11,193 bases of DNA from Pseudomonadota bacterium (GTDB lineage: Bacteria; Pseudomonadota; Alphaproteobacteria; Rhizobiales; Rhizobiaceae). The notes below the pieces were generated by a model that was not told where the DNA came from, did no database searches, and was given only the letters and a program-made list of their open reading frames with translations. The stretch is from positions 1 to 11,193 of the forward strand of contig JAEWHQ010000207.1 of the NCBI GenBank assembly GCA_023387715.1, written 5' to 3'. Made by a program: the position numbers and the translations under genes. Shown here piece after piece: positions 8,197 through 11,193 of the stretch. How positions within the stretch are numbered: the first letter of the stretch is position 1; the number at the start of each line of letters is the position of its first letter.

Positions 8197-8814
8197 TCAG
8201 GCGCGCCCGAAAATGGCACCAAGTTTGTTTTTAAACACCGCCCAAAGCACACTGAGCATATTCAGCTCTTTTGCCGGTGCGGGTTTGCGCGGTGCAGCAG
8301 GCTGTGACGACGCTGCGGCCACACCTTCGCCTGCATCAAAGACCTCTGCCACCGGCTCGGCACCAGCCGATAATTCACCTTCCAGATTATTGGCAAATTC
8401 TTTGCAAATCTGACCGGCAACGGCCTCGACAATGCCGCCGCGTGCAACCTGCGCCAAGGAGCCGGAGAGCGAATAATTCACATCCACCGAAACAACAGTG
8501 GTGTTTTCCCCTTCCTCTGTCAGCGCGTAAGTGACCTCACCTTTGGCACGTGAAGAGTGATTTTTATCAATCCCTACGCCGGTGATCACCCCTGTATAGC
8601 TTGCCTCATCCGGCACGACTTTGGCCTCGCCACCAAAATCTGCTTTCACGGGGCCAAGCTTGACAGTGATGCGCCCTTTGGCAACTCCATCCACCGGCGG
8701 CTCGGTTAATTGTGCACCCGGAATACAGGCCACAACAGCCGCCAGATCCTGAAACTTCTCCCAGACCACTTTGCGGTTATGGTTGACTTTAAAAACCTGT
8801 TTAATCTCAGCCAT
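8197..8814 (-). CDS. coxG: CoxG-type SRPBCC protein (CO dehydrogenase subunit G family)
   Basis: This 205-residue protein is of the CoxG family, which accompanies aerobic CO dehydrogenase and related molybdenum hydroxylases and has been linked to membrane attachment of the enzyme and to passing electrons or quinone between enzyme and membrane. Residues 1 to about 148 form the SRPBCC fold, with VVWEKFQDLAAVVACIPGA (16-34), KGRITVKLGPVKADFGG (46-62) and a closing helix GGIVEAVAGQICKEFANNL (126-144). An Ala/Pro/Glu-rich linker runs over about 149-183. The last 22 residues (LNMLSVLWAVFKNKLGAIFGRA less its final residues) make a hydrophobic/amphipathic helix suited to membrane contact. The start at 8814 has GGGGAG 4 bases upstream. 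It follows the M20 gene by 15 bases and precedes the xdhC-type gene. No CO dehydrogenase subunit is seen here, so the partner may be a different hydroxylase. The symbol denotes family membership only. Confidence 0.88.
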   Translation of the reverse strand: MAEIKQVFKVNHNRKVVWEKFQDLAAVVACIPGAQLTEPPVDGVAKGRITVKLGPVKADFGGEAKVVPDEASYTGVITGVGIDKNHSSRAKGEVTYALTEEGENTTVVSVDVNYSLSGSLAQVARGGIVEAVAGQICKEFANNLEGELSAGAEPVAEVFDAGEGVAAASSQPAAPRKPAPAKELNMLSVLWAVFKNKLGAIFGRA

Positions 8815-8829
8815 GATACTCCCCTTTTT

Positions 8830-10101
8830 TTAGTTTTCTGCCCCGCACCAATCATAAATGCAAAGCGCCATCACTTTGATCGATGTGATATAATCCTCAA
8901 TTGATACATATTCATCATTGGCATGCATAACCGCTGTTGAACCCGGCCCGAAGATCACTGTTGGTGTATCTGCATAAAGGTTGAGGAAACGTGTATCGGC
9001 AGCCCCCTGACGACCACTAATGACAGGTTGTTTGCCGGTCAGCTCGGTATAGTTTTTGCTGACCAGATCAACGATCGGATGATCAACCGGAATTTCTGAA
9101 GCCTGCGCGTCATAACCGACAAAACGCACCACCGGCGGATGATCTTTCATCCATGGATCCTGTGCTGCCATTTCGTTAATTTTATCAACGAGACTTTGCT
9201 TGACGCCTTCATGATCTTCACCCGGAACCGTACCGATACTGCCTTTCAGCAAAGCTGTATCAGGGAAGGCACTTGGGTAATTACCGGCCTGAAAACTGCC
9301 GATGATACATGGCAATGAATCCAGCGCATTTGGATAAAGCGGATGACGCACCGTTGCCACACGATGATCTTCCAGTTCTTTAACCGCCTGCACAACCTTA
9401 TTGCCCAGATCGATGCCGGAAATACCTTCATAGCGCTTTTGAATACCAGCTGGTTTGCCCTGCACAGCAATTTCAAACCAGATACGGCCAATACAAGCCG
9501 GTTGCACCGCCAGATCACTGGTTTCGCCCGAAATACCGGCATCGGCTTTATAACCGCGCATGACCGTATCCAAGGTGCCGTGACCGGACACCTCTTCATC
9601 AATCACCACATTGATGTAGACGTCACCTTTGAGCTTCACACCGGCTTTTTTCAGATATTCAACGGCCAGAATATGGCTTGCAACACCACTTTTCATGTCG
9701 GCGGCACCACGGCCATAAATACGGCCATTGTCGATTTTTGCCGACCACGGATTATCCGACCAGCCTTCACCATTACCAACCGGAATAACATCCGTATGCC
9801 CGTTGAGAAGCAGCGAACGTCCGCCGCCGGTGCCTTTGAAAGTCGCCACAATATTCGGGCGGCCTTCATAGCCCATTGCAACAGGACGATAGCCGGGATG
9901 TTTTTTCAATTCTTCCCAGTCAGTTTCCCACATATCAACATCAAGGCCGATCTTGTTCATATAATCGGCCACAAAAGCCTGAATAGCCGCCTCATCACCG
10001 GTAACGGAGGGAATAGCGATCATCTCTTGCAAGAATTTGACCGAAACATCCTGATTATTCTCAATGGTTTCCAGAATTTTCTGGCGGGTCGCAGAACTCA
10101 T
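8830..10101 (-). CDS. M20-family zinc metallo-deacylase (ArgE/DapE-like)
   Basis: This 423-residue cytoplasmic enzyme belongs to the di-zinc M20 amidohydrolases that cleave N-acyl or similar amide bonds, as in acetylornithine deacetylase and succinyl-diaminopimelate desuccinylase. All core residues are present: GHTDV (101-105) with His102 and Asp104, GRGAADMKSG (130-139) with bridging Asp135, the catalytic pair in VIDEEVSGHG (Glu169-Glu170), SGETSD (191-196) with Glu193, and VMHANDE (391-397) with His393. The dimerisation lid lies between about 205 and 325. The length is typical for the ArgE/DapE-related deacylase group, which also includes YlmB-type formylaminopyrimidine deformylases. Lying with a TRAP permease and hydroxylase maturation genes rather than arginine or lysine genes, it is more likely catabolic than biosynthetic. 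The substrate cannot be assigned. The start at 10101 has GGAG 6 bases upstream. Confidence 0.88.
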   Translation of the reverse strand: MSSATRQKILETIENNQDVSVKFLQEMIAIPSVTGDEAAIQAFVADYMNKIGLDVDMWETDWEELKKHPGYRPVAMGYEGRPNIVATFKGTGGGRSLLLNGHTDVIPVGNGEGWSDNPWSAKIDNGRIYGRGAADMKSGVASHILAVEYLKKAGVKLKGDVYINVVIDEEVSGHGTLDTVMRGYKADAGISGETSDLAVQPACIGRIWFEIAVQGKPAGIQKRYEGISGIDLGNKVVQAVKELEDHRVATVRHPLYPNALDSLPCIIGSFQAGNYPSAFPDTALLKGSIGTVPGEDHEGVKQSLVDKINEMAAQDPWMKDHPPVVRFVGYDAQASEIPVDHPIVDLVSKNYTELTGKQPVISGRQGAADTRFLNLYADTPTVIFGPGSTAVMHANDEYVSIEDYITSIKVMALCIYDWCGAEN

Positions 10102-10168
10102 TTTATTCTCCGGTTGTTGAAGGCTTCACGCCCTTAAAAGACAAGGTTTCAGTTTTAATGAGTGGTTA

Positions 10169-11193
10169 TCAGTTCATCAGGCTCGGTAGCCAAAGCGCGA
10201 TGTCAGGCACGAAAATCAGCAAAGCCATCAGACTGATATTGATGAGAATGAAAGGCACTGCCGCCATATAAATCTCGCCCATTGTGGTACCTTCAGGCGC
10301 CACACCTTTCATGACGAAAAGCGACAGACCAGCGGGCGGTGTAATGGTTGCAAGTTCCAGATTGACCATCATCACCACCGCAAACCAGATCGGTTCCCAG
10401 CCCATGGCATGGATGATTGGCAGGAAAATCGGCATCGTGACGAGAACAATTGATGTTTGTTCAATAAACATGCCGATCACCATCACGATCAGCATCATGA
10501 TCAGCATCAGCACCAATGGTGCCACCGGCAGACTTGTAGCCCATTCGGTGATGGCGGTTGTTGCACCGGAAAAACTAAGCAACTGGCTAAACGCTGCCGA
10601 ACCGGTCAAAATGATCAGGATCATCACTGACAATTGCAAAGCTGAAGACACTGCATTGCGGATTGTCTGCCAGTTCAGTTTTCCATACATAAAAGACAGG
10701 ATAAAGGTCAGGAATGTACCGATTGCAGCAGATTCCGTCGGCGTTGCGATGCCGGTAAAGATGAAAATGATCGTCAGCACCACAATCGAAACCGGCGGGA
10801 TGAGATAGATCAATGTGTTTTTCATTTTTACACGAAAAGGCACGCTTTCTATTTCATAAGTCGGTGCATCTTGCGGGCGCAAAGTGGCACGAATGACGAT
10901 GTAAGTTACATAAGCGATAGCCAGCAAAATGCCTGGCACGATGATGGCCACCAGCGTTTTAGCAATGGAAAAACCGCCGACACTTGCCAGTACAATCGCC
11001 AATGTGCTTGGCGGAATAAGAATGGCCAAAGCACCACTGCCAAGCACAGGGCCGATAGCAAGGGTGCGCGCATAGCCACGGCGTTCCATTTCCGGCGTAA
11101 GCGTGGAGCCAAGCATGGCAACGGAGCCCATCGCAACACCGGTCAATGTTGCAAGCACGGTTCCCGCACCAATGGTCAGAACCGCCAGACGAC
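10169..11193 (-). CDS. TRAP transporter large permease (DctM family), N-terminus outside window
   Basis: This frame gives about 340 residues ending at TGA 10169-10171 and stays open to the right edge, so the gene starts beyond 11193. Family members are about 425-430 residues, so some 85-90 are missing. It is a polytopic inner-membrane protein that uses an ion gradient to import organic acids caught by a periplasmic binding protein. DctM hallmarks include LATLTGVAMGSVAMLG followed by TPEMERRGYAR, ALAILIPPSTLAIVLA, the GIATPTESAAIGTF segment, and near the C-terminus ATITPPAGLSLFVMKG. The small membrane subunit and binding protein are not seen and presumably lie upstream in the same operon. The M20 gene follows after 67 bases with no convincing terminator between. 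GTG 11158 is an internal valine codon, not the start. Substrates of the family include C4-dicarboxylates, sialic acid, taurine and keto acids; none can be chosen here. Confidence 0.93.
   Translation of the reverse strand, partial: RLAVLTIGAGTVLATLTGVAMGSVAMLGSTLTPEMERRGYARTLAIGPVLGSGALAILIPPSTLAIVLASVGGFSIAKTLVAIIVPGILLAIAYVTYIVIRATLRPQDAPTYEIESVPFRVKMKNTLIYLIPPVSIVVLTIIFIFTGIATPTESAAIGTFLTFILSFMYGKLNWQTIRNAVSSALQLSVMILIILTGSAAFSQLLSFSGATTAITEWATSLPVAPLVLMLIMMLIVMVIGMFIEQTSIVLVTMPIFLPIIHAMGWEPIWFAVVMMVNLELATITPPAGLSLFVMKGVAPEGTTMGEIYMAAVPFILINISLMALLIFVPDIALWLPSLMN

Noticed and set aside
8169..8252. 28-residue N-terminal extension of the XdhC-type protein from ATG 8252
   Set aside because: It overlaps the coxG end, does not resemble the family, and lacks the strong ribosome site found at 8168.
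9343..10137. 264-codon open frame on the plus strand over the M20 gene
   Set aside because: It is antisense to a gene with all M20 catalytic residues intact and has a His/Asn/Thr-rich shadow composition.
10118..10138. Possible hairpin between the TRAP and M20 genes
   Set aside because: Only about five pairs with a bulged G can form and there is no U tract, so it is not a convincing terminator or regulatory element.
10284..10808. 174-codon open frame on the plus strand over the TRAP permease gene
   Set aside because: Its apparent hydrophobicity mirrors the antisense of a membrane protein; it has no motif, and the TRAP frame explains the DNA.
11156..11158. GTG as the start of the TRAP permease
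   Set aside because: The frame stays open upstream to the window edge with family-like residues (LAVLTIGAGT), so this is an internal valine codon.

Overview
The window looks like an ordinary chromosomal stretch from an alphaproteobacterium, most likely of the Rhizobiales (Hyphomicrobiales). This rests on the protein sequences (a pccB-pccA-mutase run of rhizobial type, and a two-domain molybdopterin-binding/nucleotidyltransferase protein of a kind I associate with that order). It is inference, not proof. GC content is about half by eye, with an AT-rich gap near 5430-5519. No tRNA, rRNA, insertion sequence, phage gene or CRISPR array is visible.

Left part, plus strand (1-4616): the end of propionyl-CoA carboxylase beta (pccB), the complete biotin-carrying alpha subunit (pccA), and a complete one-chain adenosylcobalamin-dependent methylmalonyl-CoA mutase. 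Together they convert propionyl-CoA through methylmalonyl-CoA to succinyl-CoA, feeding odd-chain fatty acid, branched amino acid or propionate carbon into the TCA cycle. The epimerase and the mutase chaperone needed to complete the route are not in the window. pccA and the mutase overlap at TAATG and are probably translationally coupled. An intrinsic terminator with A and T runs on both sides (4621-4654) closes this operon and the one facing it.

Right part, minus strand (11193 down to 4662): six co-oriented genes. In order of transcription they are a TRAP transporter large permease (5' end outside the window), an M20-family metallo-deacylase, a CoxG-type SRPBCC protein, an XdhC-family protein, a MoeA-like/MocA-like fusion for molybdenum cofactor maturation, and a TSUP-family permease. 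Gaps are 67, 15, 28, 3 and 90 bases. The middle three are accessory factors for molybdenum hydroxylases of the xanthine dehydrogenase/CO dehydrogenase superfamily, but no structural subunit of such an enzyme is present here. The simplest reading is a catabolic locus that imports a small, probably anionic, compound, deacylates an amide and oxidises a substrate with a molybdenum hydroxylase encoded just outside the window. The substrate cannot be read from the sequence.

I found no clear new system. The points most worth a second look are the maturation trio without its enzyme, the degenerate MoeA-like motifs in the fusion protein, and a small inverted repeat/palindrome before the TSUP gene.
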